Assembly: GCA_025465385.1 (NCBI GenBank)
Contig: JAODNG010000587.1
Span: 1 to 7,841 of the forward strand
Source of the DNA: Pseudonocardiales bacterium
GTDB lineage: Bacteria > Actinomycetota > Actinomycetes > Mycobacteriales > Pseudonocardiaceae
Length of the DNA stretch: 7,841 nucleotides
Direction: 5' to 3'
Every line of letters begins with the position of its first letter. Within the stretch, counting starts at the first letter, position 1. The position numbers were made by a program, and so were the translations under genes. Under the pieces are notes generated by a model. That model saw nothing but the letters and a program-made list of their open reading frames with translations, did not search any database and was not told the origin of the DNA. Shown in pieces: positions 1 through 6,717 of the stretch.

Positions 1-162
1 CGCCAGCACGTCGGCCAGCAGACCGCCAGGAACGTACTGCGACCAGCGCACCGGCTCCGCGTGCCTCCGGGATAGTCCTCGACCAGGCAGTCGATGATCT
101 CTTCCTCGGGGCGGCCTGATCACCAGTGGCACCGACAGCTCCAGGCAGCTAGCATCGAACAT
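1..162 (-). CDS. Start of a leftward SOS-linked gene, possibly a DUF222/13E12-type HNH protein; partial, possibly frameshifted
   Basis: An open frame of 54 codons runs from an ATG at 162-160 to the left edge without a stop, beginning MFDASCLELSVPLVI and ending with YVPGGLLADVLA at the edge. The start codon sits inside a perfect LexA-type box, so the first codons ATG TTC GA are part of the operator. From family knowledge, many actinobacterial 13E12/DUF222-HNH genes begin this way (MF followed by D or E) and have a proline/glycine-rich segment before the helical DUF222 domain. The identification is an inference from this resemblance, since no catalytic domain is visible. Codons 16-35 read as Arg-rich with poor third-position G/C (9 of 20), while the next frame there reads PEEEIIDCLVEDYPGG with 16 of 20, suggesting two compensating single-base changes. 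A GGGGAG lies about 13 nt before the ATG, a long spacing. It could be a pseudogene, a real divergent gene, or contain assembly errors. Confidence 0.4.
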   Translation of the reverse strand, partial: MFDASCLELSVPLVIRPPRGRDHRLPGRGLSRRHAEPVRWSQYVPGGLLADVLA

Positions 163-170
163 GCGTTCGA
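155..170. promoter_or_regulatory. LexA (SOS) box
   Basis: TCGAACATGCGTTCGA matches the Gram-positive/mycobacterial LexA operator pattern CGAAC-N4-GTTCG at every position, including the preferred outer T and A. The dyad extends to 8-bp arms, CATCGAAC and GTTCGATG (153-172), around a 4-nt centre. The operator overlaps the ATG of the leftward gene, so LexA would block its transcription start or early elongation directly. The box lies 167 bp before the dnaE start, so an effect on dnaE is possible but not shown. Confidence 0.8.
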
Positions 171-172
171 TG

Positions 173-324
173 ATACTCCCCGTCGTACGGCTAGCAAATT
201 TCGGCGCGCCGTAGGCGGCAGCCCCTAACTGGGCTTTCGGCGCACGTGGCGGTCGGTGGGTCGGGAGGCCATCGAAACCGTCTAAGGTGCGACGGACGCA
301 GCCGGATGACTGCATAGGGTGATC
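173..324 (+). promoter_or_regulatory. Upstream region of dnaE, weak promoter candidate
   Basis: No gene is visible here. TAAGGT at 283-288 fits the actinobacterial -10 pattern TANNNT and would give a 5' leader of roughly 40 nt, but no good -35 lies 17-18 nt upstream of it. TAGGGT at 315-320 is a better hexamer, but it would start transcription inside the ribosome binding site, so it is unlikely for this start. A small stem AGCCC/GGGCT (220-224, 231-235) followed by TTT and a 9-bp direct repeat TTTCGGCGC (199-207, 235-243) are also present, without clear meaning. Confidence 0.25.
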
Positions 325-332
325 AAGGAGGT
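325..332 (+). promoter_or_regulatory. Ribosome binding site of dnaE
   Basis: AAGGAGGT, an 8-base match to the anti-Shine-Dalgarno sequence, ends 5 nt before the GTG at 338. This decides the dnaE start and makes a GTG start credible. Confidence 0.85.
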
Positions 333-337
333 CGAGG

Positions 338-3300
338 GTGTCCAGTGACTCGTTCGTCCACCTTCACACGCATACCGAGTTCTCGATGCTCGACGGTGCA
401 GCGCGGCTGGACGACCTGTTCAGGGAGTGCGTCCGGATGGGCATGCCGGCCCTGGCGATGACCGACCACGGCAATGTCTTCGGCGCCTACGAGTTCTGGA
501 AGAAGGCTAACGCCCACGGAGTCAAGCCGATCATCGGCATGGAGGGCTACCTCTCGCCTGGCTCCCGGCATGACCGCAAGCGGGTAGTGCTGGCTCGCGG
601 CAGCAACGACGTCGACAACCCGGGTGAGATGTACACCCACATGACGCTGCTCGCGGAGAACACCGAGGGCATGCACAACCTGTTCCGGTTATCCAGCCTC
701 GCCAGCCTGGAGGGCTACTACTACAAGCCGCGGATGGACCGTGAGCTGCTGGCGGCCTACGGCAAGGGCATCATCGCCACCACCGGGTGCCCGTCAGGCG
801 AGGTTCAGCGGTTGTTGCAGCAGGACAAGTTCGGTGCCGCCTGCCAGGCCGCCGCTGACTATCGGGATATCTTCGGCCGGGATAACTTCTTTTGTGAGCT
901 GATGGACCACGGCATCGAGATCGAGCGTCGGGTTCGTGACGATCTCGTGCGGCTGAAGAAGACTCTTGAGCTGCCCGGACTTGCCACCAATGATCTGCAC
1001 TACACCTTCCCCGAGGACGCCAAGCCGCACGAGGTGCTGCTGTGCGTGCAGACCGGCAAGACCATGTCAGATCCCAACCGGTTCAAGTTCGATGCTCAGG
1101 ACTTCTACCTCAAGTCTCCGGCGCAGATGCGCGAGCAGTGGGACGGTGAGTTTCCGGAGGCCTGCGACAACACCCTGCGGGTCGCCGAACGGGTGCATGT
1201 GGAGTTCACCGAGGGCCGCGACCTGATGCCCCGGTTTCCGGTGCCAGCGGGCGAGAGCGAGGCCAGCTGGCTGGTCAAGGAAGTCGAGCGCGGCCTGCAG
1301 CAGCGCTTCCCGGGCGGTCTGCCCGACACCCACCGCCGTCAGGCCGACTACGAGGTCGGGGTGATCTGCCAGATGGGTTTCCCCGGCTACTTCCTGGTCA
1401 CCGCAGATCTGGTGTGCTACGCCAAGGCCAACGGGATCCGGGTCGGACCGGGCCGGGGCTCGGCGGCAGGCTGCCTGGTGGCCTACGCGATGGGCATCAC
1501 TGATCTTGACCCCATCCGGCACAAGCTCATCTTTGAGCGGTTCCTCAACCCCGAGCGTATCTCGATGCCCGATATCGACATGGACTTCGACGAGCGCCGG
1601 CGTGGTGACATGATCCGCTACGTCACGGAGAAGTACGGCGAGGACCGCATCGCACAGATCATCACCTACTCGACGATCAAAGCGAAGGCGGCGATCAAGG
1701 ACTCCGCGCGGGTGCTCTACGGCCAGCCCGGCTATTCGGTGGCCGACCGGATCACCAAAGCGATGCCGGCACCCGTGATGGGCAAGGATATCCCGCTGGC
1801 CGGGATCTTCGATCCTCAGCACAAGCGCTACGCCGAAGCCACCGAAGTGCGGGCGTTGTACGACAGTGATGCTCAGGTCAAGGAGATCATCGACACGGCC
1901 CGCGGGTTGGAAGGGCTCAAGCGGCAGTGGGGCGTGCACGCGGCTGGCGTGATCATGTCCAGTGAGCCGTTGATCGATATCATCCCGATCCAGCGCAGGG
2001 ATTCCGACGGCGCGATCATCACGCAGTTCGATATGGGTGCCTGCGAAACGCTCGGACTGCTCAAGATGGACTTCCTGGGGCTGCGCAACCTCACGGTCAT
2101 CGACGACGCGCTGCGCAATATCAAACTCAATGGCAAGCCGCCCTTGGATCTGGAGAATCTGGAACTCGACGATTCCAAGGCCTATGAGCTACTCGCCAGC
2201 GGGGACACCCTCGGGGTGTTCCAGCTCGACGGGGGGCCGATGCGTGACCTGCTCCGTCGCATGGTGCCCACCACTTTTGAGGACATCTCCGCCGTCCTGG
2301 CCCTGTATCGACCCGGGCCGATGGGCGCCAACGCGCACAACGACTACGCCGACCGGAAAAACGGCCGGCAGGAGGTGCGGCCGATCCATCCGGAGTTGGC
2401 CGGACCGCTGGCGGACATCCTGGACGAGACCTTCGGGCTGATTGTCTACCAAGAGCAGGTCATGGCAATCGCCCAGCGGGTAGCCGGGTATTCGCTGGGC
2501 AAAGCCGACTTGCTTCGCCGAGCGATGGGCAAGAAGAAGAAGGAGATCCTAGACAAAGAGTACGAGACATTCTCTGGGGGAATGCGTGACGCCGGTTACT
2601 CGGCGGCTGCGATCAAGACGCTGTGGGACATCTTGCTCCCGTTCTCCGACTATGCTTTCAATCGCGCACACACCGCAGGATACGGGCTGGTCTCCTACTG
2701 GACTGCCTACCTGAAAGCAAACTATCGTTCAGAGTACATGGCTGCGCTGTTGACCAGCGTGGGCGACGATAAAGACAAAGCCGCAATTTACCTCGCCGAG
2801 TGTCGCAAGATGGGCATCACCGTGTTGCCGCCGGACGTGAACTCTTCCGAGCGCGACTTCGTCGCCGTCGGCAAAGACATCCGGTTCGGGCTCGGCGCCA
2901 TTCGCAACGTGGGCGGCAACGTCGTCGATGCGATCACCCGGGCCCGCACCGAAAAGGGGTCTTACACCGACTTCTCAGATTTCCTTCGCAAGGTCGACGC
3001 GGTGGCCTGCAACCGGAAGGTCGTCGAGTCGCTGGTCAAGGCGGGCGCGTTCGACTCGCTTGGACACCCTCGCAAGGGGTTGTATCTGGTGCACGCCGAG
3101 GCAATCGACGTGGTGATGGACTCCAAGCGAGCTGAGGCGATCGGGCAGTTCGACCTGTTCGGCGGCGAGCCCGGTACCGGCGCCGGGCTGAACCTGTTTG
3201 ACGTACCGGTACCGGCTGAGCACTGGGATACCAAGCATCAGCTTGCCCTCGAGCGCGAAATGCTGGGTCTCTACGTGTCTGGACACCCGCTGCAGGGCGT

Positions 3301-3889
3301 GGAGCACGCCCTGGCTCGCCAAGCGGACACGCCGATCGCCTCGATCCTCGATGGCACGGTCAGTGACGGTGCCCAGGTAATCGTCGGCGGGATCCTCGCC
3401 AGCGTGACGCGACGAGTCAACCGCAACGGCGAGCCGTGGGCGGCGGCCCAGCTAGAGGATCTCGCCGCCGGGATCGAGGTCCTCTTCTTTCCCAAGACCT
3501 ACTCAGTCGTCGGTGTGAACGTCGCAGAGGACCACATCGTGCTGGTCAAGGCCCGGGTAACCAAACGAGACGACCGGATCTCGCTGATCGCCAACGACCT
3601 CGTGGCTCCCGACCTCGTCCAACCCGGTGGCTCGGCAGCGGGCAGCGGGCAGCCTGGTGCGGGGCAACCGGTGACGGTGAGCATGCTCGCAGCACGCTGC
3701 TCACCTGAGCGGGTGGCCCAGCTCAAGGACGTGCTGGCCCGCCACCCGGGCCCCCAGGAAGTACGGCTGAGCCTGGTCAATGGCGGCCGCAAGCACCTGC
3801 TGAAGCTGGACGACAGCCTGCGGGTGACACCGAGCACCGCGCTGATGGGCGATCTCAAGGCCCTGCTCGGCCCCGGTTGCCTGGCCTGA
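338..3889 (+). CDS. dnaE: DNA polymerase III alpha subunit (replicative, DnaE1 type)
   Basis: This is the catalytic subunit of the replicative DNA polymerase, extending DNA from primers within the holoenzyme. It has 1183 residues, close to mycobacterial DnaE1 (about 1184), and no intein. The N-terminal PHP domain keeps all nine expected metal ligands by alignment to M. tuberculosis DnaE1: H10, H12, D19, H44, E69, H101, C151, D219 and H221. This predicts an active 3'-5' proofreading exonuclease. The polymerase palm has GRGSAAG and PDIDMDFD; the catalytic aspartates are probably D412, D414 (in PDIDMDFD) and D578 (in LKMDFLGLR). A helix-hairpin-helix region lies near residues 886-910. QFDLF at 937-941 fits the internal beta-clamp-binding motif. 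An OB fold follows (about 1015-1085), then a Gly/Pro/Ala-rich linker near 1100 and a small C-terminal domain. The GTG start is set by AAGGAGGT. The clamp motif and complete PHP site argue against the error-prone DnaE2. Confidence 0.97.
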   Translation: MSSDSFVHLHTHTEFSMLDGAARLDDLFRECVRMGMPALAMTDHGNVFGAYEFWKKANAHGVKPIIGMEGYLSPGSRHDRKRVVLARGSNDVDNPGEMYTHMTLLAENTEGMHNLFRLSSLASLEGYYYKPRMDRELLAAYGKGIIATTGCPSGEVQRLLQQDKFGAACQAAADYRDIFGRDNFFCELMDHGIEIERRVRDDLVRLKKTLELPGLATNDLHYTFPEDAKPHEVLLCVQTGKTMSDPNRFKFDAQDFYLKSPAQMREQWDGEFPEACDNTLRVAERVHVEFTEGRDLMPRFPVPAGESEASWLVKEVERGLQQRFPGGLPDTHRRQADYEVGVICQMGFPGYFLVTADLVCYAKANGIRVGPGRGSAAGCLVAYAMGITDLDPIRHKLIFERFLNPERISMPDIDMDFDERRRGDMIRYVTEKYGEDRIAQIITYSTIKAKAAIKDSARVLYGQPGYSVADRITKAMPAPVMGKDIPLAGIFDPQHKRYAEATEVRALYDSDAQVKEIIDTARGLEGLKRQWGVHAAGVIMSSEPLIDIIPIQRRDSDGAIITQFDMGACETLGLLKMDFLGLRNLTVIDDALRNIKLNGKPPLDLENLELDDSKAYELLASGDTLGVFQLDGGPMRDLLRRMVPTTFEDISAVLALYRPGPMGANAHNDYADRKNGRQEVRPIHPELAGPLADILDETFGLIVYQEQVMAIAQRVAGYSLGKADLLRRAMGKKKKEILDKEYETFSGGMRDAGYSAAAIKTLWDILLPFSDYAFNRAHTAGYGLVSYWTAYLKANYRSEYMAALLTSVGDDKDKAAIYLAECRKMGITVLPPDVNSSERDFVAVGKDIRFGLGAIRNVGGNVVDAITRARTEKGSYTDFSDFLRKVDAVACNRKVVESLVKAGAFDSLGHPRKGLYLVHAEAIDVVMDSKRAEAIGQFDLFGGEPGTGAGLNLFDVPVPAEHWDTKHQLALEREMLGLYVSGHPLQGVEHALARQADTPIASILDGTVSDGAQVIVGGILASVTRRVNRNGEPWAAAQLEDLAAGIEVLFFPKTYSVVGVNVAEDHIVLVKARVTKRDDRISLIANDLVAPDLVQPGGSAAGSGQPGAGQPVTVSMLAARCSPERVAQLKDVLARHPGPQEVRLSLVNGGRKHLLKLDDSLRVTPSTALMGDLKALLGPGCLA

Positions 3890-3915
3890 CGACCAGGCTC
3901 GGGTAGAGGGCGTGT

Positions 3916-3940
3916 GAATCACCGCCGACACCCGTGATTC
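3916..3940. promoter_or_regulatory. Inverted repeat downstream of dnaE (operator or weak terminator)
   Basis: Perfect 7-bp arms GAATCAC and GTGATTC (3916-3922, 3934-3940) are separated by 11 nt, 27 bp after the dnaE stop. An overlapping alternative pairs TGTGAA (3913-3918) with TTCACA (3942-3947). The stem is A/T-rich with a long loop and no T-run follows, so it is a poor intrinsic terminator. The arm spacing of about 18 bp centre to centre fits a dimeric repressor or activator site ahead of the lanthipeptide genes. Its function is not established by the sequence. Confidence 0.4.
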
Positions 3941-3994
3941 CTTCACATGGAAAGCCTGACGAACGGTACTAGCCGCACCCATGACTTCGGCGCC

Positions 3995-4016
3995 ATCATT
4001 GCTGCATAGCGATGAT
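3995..4016. promoter_or_regulatory. Short inverted repeat just before the lanKC ribosome binding site
   Basis: ATCATTGCT (3995-4003) and AGCGATGAT (4008-4016) pair over 9 bp with one T-G wobble around the 4-nt loop GCAT. The element ends 8 nt before the GAGGGGG ribosome binding site of lanKC and 20 nt before its ATG. It could be an operator dyad or a 5'-UTR hairpin. The ribosome binding site is not part of the stem. I found no convincing -10/-35 pair in this gap, consistent with a promoter dependent on an activator or an alternative sigma factor. Confidence 0.35.
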
Positions 4017-4036
4017 CGGTCGGCGAGGGGGACTCA

Positions 4037-6712
4037 ATGGACAACGGTTACGAGGTGTACTGCATCGCCGATCCGTTGTTTTACGATTCGATTTTCGGGG
4101 CCAACCGAGTAGAGCCTTTCGATGCGGTGCGACGTCCAGTCCCCGATGGGTGGGAACGGCGGTTCCTCGACAATTGGGTGGTCATGAATCCGGTGGGCGC
4201 CGCGGTGCCCCAGCAGGGGTGGAAGGTTCACGCGTCGGCGTGCCTAGATAACGCGGAACGCATCCTGGAAACCGTGTGGGCCTACTGTGTTCCACGCAGG
4301 ATCACATTCAAATTCCTGGCCGCACGAAGCGCCGTTCACCTGCAGAACGCGAAGTACGCGCCGCGGGGGTCCAGCGGCAAATTCGTCACGATCTATCCCA
4401 CTGACATTGATGCGCTCGGCACAATCCTGCACGATCTGGGCGAACTACTGGCCGGCGAACCAGGTCCCTACATCCTCAGCGACCTGCGCTGGAACGAAGG
4501 TCCACTCTACGTGCGCTATGGCGGGTTCGCACTGCGGCACTGCCTGTCTGCGCGGGGTGACCGGGTGCCGGCCATCGAGGGTCCCAACGGAGCGCTGGTG
4601 CCGGACCGCAGGGATGCGGTGTTCTGCACGCCTCCGTGGGTCACCTTGCCGGACCTGCTTGTTCCCCAACTTGCAGCGCGCAACGCCACCACCGTCGCCG
4701 AACTGCCGTATCGCATCGAGCAGGTCCTGCATTTCTCCAACGGCGGGGGACTCTACGAGGCGACTGACCAGCGCACCGGAGTGCGGGTGGTCCTGAAAGA
4801 GGCCCGGCCGCACGCTGGCCTCGCGGCCGACGGCGCCGACGCGGTCGAACGGCTGCGGCGCGAACGGGAAATGCTCGAACGCCTGGCCGGAGTAGAAGGC
4901 GTGCCTGCTGTCCACGATCACTTCGCCCTGGGCGAGCATCATTTTCTGGCGCTGGAGTTCATCGAGGGAACGCCCCTGAACAAGGTTTTCGCGCAGCGCT
5001 GGCCGATGAATGACGCCGCCGCCGGACCCGCTGAGTTCGCCGCCTACACCGAATGGGCGTTAGGGATGTGCGCTCAGGTGGAAAAGATCATCACGGCCAT
5101 TCATGGCTGTGGGGTCATCCACGGTGATCTGCACCTGTTCAATGTCATCGTCCGGGACGACGGCCGAGCCACGCTGATTGATTACGAGGTCGCAGCGCGA
5201 ATCGATGAGGCGCGCCGGCCAACCCTGGGTAGCCCAGCATTTAGCGCCCCGCGGGATCGGGCCGGGTTCGACATCGACCGGTACTCATTAGCCTGCCTGC
5301 GATTGGCCCTGTTCCTTCCCCTGACCGCGATGATCCGGCTCGACACCGGAAAGCCGGAAGACTTCGCCGAGGTCATCGCCGAACATTTCCCGGTACCACC
5401 TGCTTTCCTCGCTGAGGCGGTGCGGACGATCACCGGAACCAGCGGAACCAGCGGAACCAGCGGGACTGACGGTCCTGCACCTCGACGGCGCGTCCGAGCG
5501 CTGCCGCCGCTACCCGATGGGATAAGCGGTTGGACAGCCGCCCGGGACTCGATCGTCGCCGGAATCCTGGCTAGTGCTACTCCGAAGCGCACCGATCGGC
5601 TGTTTCCTGGTGACATCGCGCAGTTCAGCACCGGTGGCCTCAACATCGCCCACGGCGCCGCGGGTGTGCTCTATGCGCTCGCGGTTACCCGGGCCACGCC
5701 GTACCCCGCCGGGGAGCACTGGCTACTCGAGCGGGCGGCCGCGGCGGCCCGCGGAACCCGGTTAGGTTTCTACGACGGGCTGCACGGCGTGGCGTACGTG
5801 CTGTCGGAGTTGGGATACCGGCAAGCAGCCCTCGACCTGATCGAGTTCTGCCTCACCGAGCACAGCGACCAACTAGGTTCAGACCTGTCCGGCGGCCTGG
5901 CCGGTATCGCGCTCAACCTTGCCCACTTCGCGGGCATGGCTGGCGAACCCACGCTATTCGACCACGCGCTGCGCGCCGCCGATATCGTCGCCGACCGGTT
6001 GGGCAACATCGACAGCGTCGGCACGATCAGCGGCGGAGATCACGCATACGCGGGGCTGATGCAAGGTTCATCGGGACCGGCACTGATGTTCTTGCGGCTT
6101 TACGAGCACACCGGTGACCGCGGATTCCTCGAATTGTCCGCGACCGCATTGCGCCAAGATCTGCGCCGCTGCCTGGTACGTGCCGACGGCTCGATGCGCG
6201 TCAACGAGGGCTGGCGGGCGATGCCCTACCTCGACAGGGGTAGCGCGGGCATCGGCATGGTGCTCGACGAGTACCTCACGCACCGGGTAGATGACGAGTT
6301 CGTCAACGCTGCGGCTGCTATTCGCCGCGCTGCGCTGTCCCGGTTTTATATCCAGCCGGGTCTGTTCAGTGGCCGGGCCGGAATGATTGTGTACCTCAGC
6401 CGGGGATACCCACCTGGGCATGCGGTCTGGAACCCAGAGGTAGCTGCTCAGATCCGGTACCTTGGCTGGCACCGAGTTGACTACCAGGGCCATCTTGCCT
6501 TCCCTGGTGAACAGCTGCTCCGGCTGTCAATGGATTTGGCGAGCGGCGCCGCAGGCGTCCTGCTCGCACTGGGTGCGGCTGTGCACGAGCACCCCGTCGG
6601 TCTCCCGTTTCTCTGTGAATCACGGCAGTTCCCGCCGCACGATGCCCCCGTGCCGGCAGTGCTGACGGGGAGGAACGGTTTGGTATCCGCGTCGACATAC
6701 GGAAGGAGGTGA
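4037..6712 (+). CDS. lanKC: Class III lanthipeptide synthetase (lyase-kinase-cyclase)
   Basis: A 891-residue three-domain enzyme that installs thioether rings in the precursor encoded next to it. The N-terminus MDNGYEVYCIADPLFYD has the pattern usual for RamC/AmfT-type synthetases. The lyase domain (about 1-215) shows KVH (K63, H65), FKFL (K92), RWN (R151) and YVRYGGF (R160), matching the phospho-Ser/Thr lyase signature. The kinase domain (about 225-465) has a glycine-rich loop, K254 in VVLKE, HGDLHLFN with catalytic D364 and N369, and DYE with D382. A GTS-repeat linker (467-478) leads to the LanC-like cyclase (about 530-870), which has glycine-rich helix-turn repeats such as AHGAAG (H539) and YDGLHG (H583). 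The zinc-binding WCxG and CHG motifs are replaced by LDRG (D733) and FSG (S778). This indicates class III, not zinc-dependent class IV. GAGGGGG at 4025-4031 precedes the ATG. The last codons overlap the precursor's ribosome binding site, implying one operon. Confidence 0.95.
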   Translation: MDNGYEVYCIADPLFYDSIFGANRVEPFDAVRRPVPDGWERRFLDNWVVMNPVGAAVPQQGWKVHASACLDNAERILETVWAYCVPRRITFKFLAARSAVHLQNAKYAPRGSSGKFVTIYPTDIDALGTILHDLGELLAGEPGPYILSDLRWNEGPLYVRYGGFALRHCLSARGDRVPAIEGPNGALVPDRRDAVFCTPPWVTLPDLLVPQLAARNATTVAELPYRIEQVLHFSNGGGLYEATDQRTGVRVVLKEARPHAGLAADGADAVERLRREREMLERLAGVEGVPAVHDHFALGEHHFLALEFIEGTPLNKVFAQRWPMNDAAAGPAEFAAYTEWALGMCAQVEKIITAIHGCGVIHGDLHLFNVIVRDDGRATLIDYEVAARIDEARRPTLGSPAFSAPRDRAGFDIDRYSLACLRLALFLPLTAMIRLDTGKPEDFAEVIAEHFPVPPAFLAEAVRTITGTSGTSGTSGTDGPAPRRRVRALPPLPDGISGWTAARDSIVAGILASATPKRTDRLFPGDIAQFSTGGLNIAHGAAGVLYALAVTRATPYPAGEHWLLERAAAAARGTRLGFYDGLHGVAYVLSELGYRQAALDLIEFCLTEHSDQLGSDLSGGLAGIALNLAHFAGMAGEPTLFDHALRAADIVADRLGNIDSVGTISGGDHAYAGLMQGSSGPALMFLRLYEHTGDRGFLELSATALRQDLRRCLVRADGSMRVNEGWRAMPYLDRGSAGIGMVLDEYLTHRVDDEFVNAAAAIRRAALSRFYIQPGLFSGRAGMIVYLSRGYPPGHAVWNPEVAAQIRYLGWHRVDYQGHLAFPGEQLLRLSMDLASGAAGVLLALGAAVHEHPVGLPFLCESRQFPPHDAPVPAVLTGRNGLVSASTYGRR
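5435..5470 (+). repeat. 9-bp tandem repeat in the lanKC interdomain linker
   Basis: Three perfect copies of GGAACCAGC (5435-5461) are followed by a diverged fourth unit GGGACTGAC (5462-5470). They encode GTS-GTS-GTS-GTD at residues 467-478, between kinase and cyclase domains. Unit length is a multiple of three, so copy-number changes by slippage would alter linker length without breaking the frame. Confidence 0.85.
6703..6712 (+). promoter_or_regulatory. Perfect ribosome binding site of the precursor gene, overlapping the lanKC stop
   Basis: AAGGAGGTGA matches the 16S rRNA anti-Shine-Dalgarno tail over ten bases and ends at the TGA of lanKC, 5 nt before the ATG at 6718. The lanKC C-terminal residues GRR are encoded by this motif. 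Translation of precursor and synthetase is probably coupled, with the precursor favoured. Confidence 0.9.
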
Positions 6713-6717
6713 AAACA

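Noticed and set aside
220..237. AGCCC/GGGCT stem followed by TTT as a terminator
   Set aside because: The stem has only 5 bp and the T-run only three. It also lies upstream of a rightward gene with no rightward gene before it to terminate.
1067..1939. Long open frame on the minus strand inside dnaE (290 codons)
   Set aside because: It lies entirely within the clearly coding dnaE frame. It is a typical high-GC antisense shadow without recognisable domains.
338..3889. Possible intein in dnaE
   Set aside because: DnaE is a common intein host, but total length and continuity of all motifs match intein-free DnaE1.
4445..4942. Minus-strand open frame inside lanKC (165 codons)
   Set aside because: It overlaps conserved lyase and kinase motifs of lanKC and has no recognisable protein features of its own.
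6614..6623. TGTGAATCAC in lanKC as a second regulator site
   Set aside because: It matches only one side of the dyad at 3913-3940 and lies within coding sequence, so chance is the simpler explanation.
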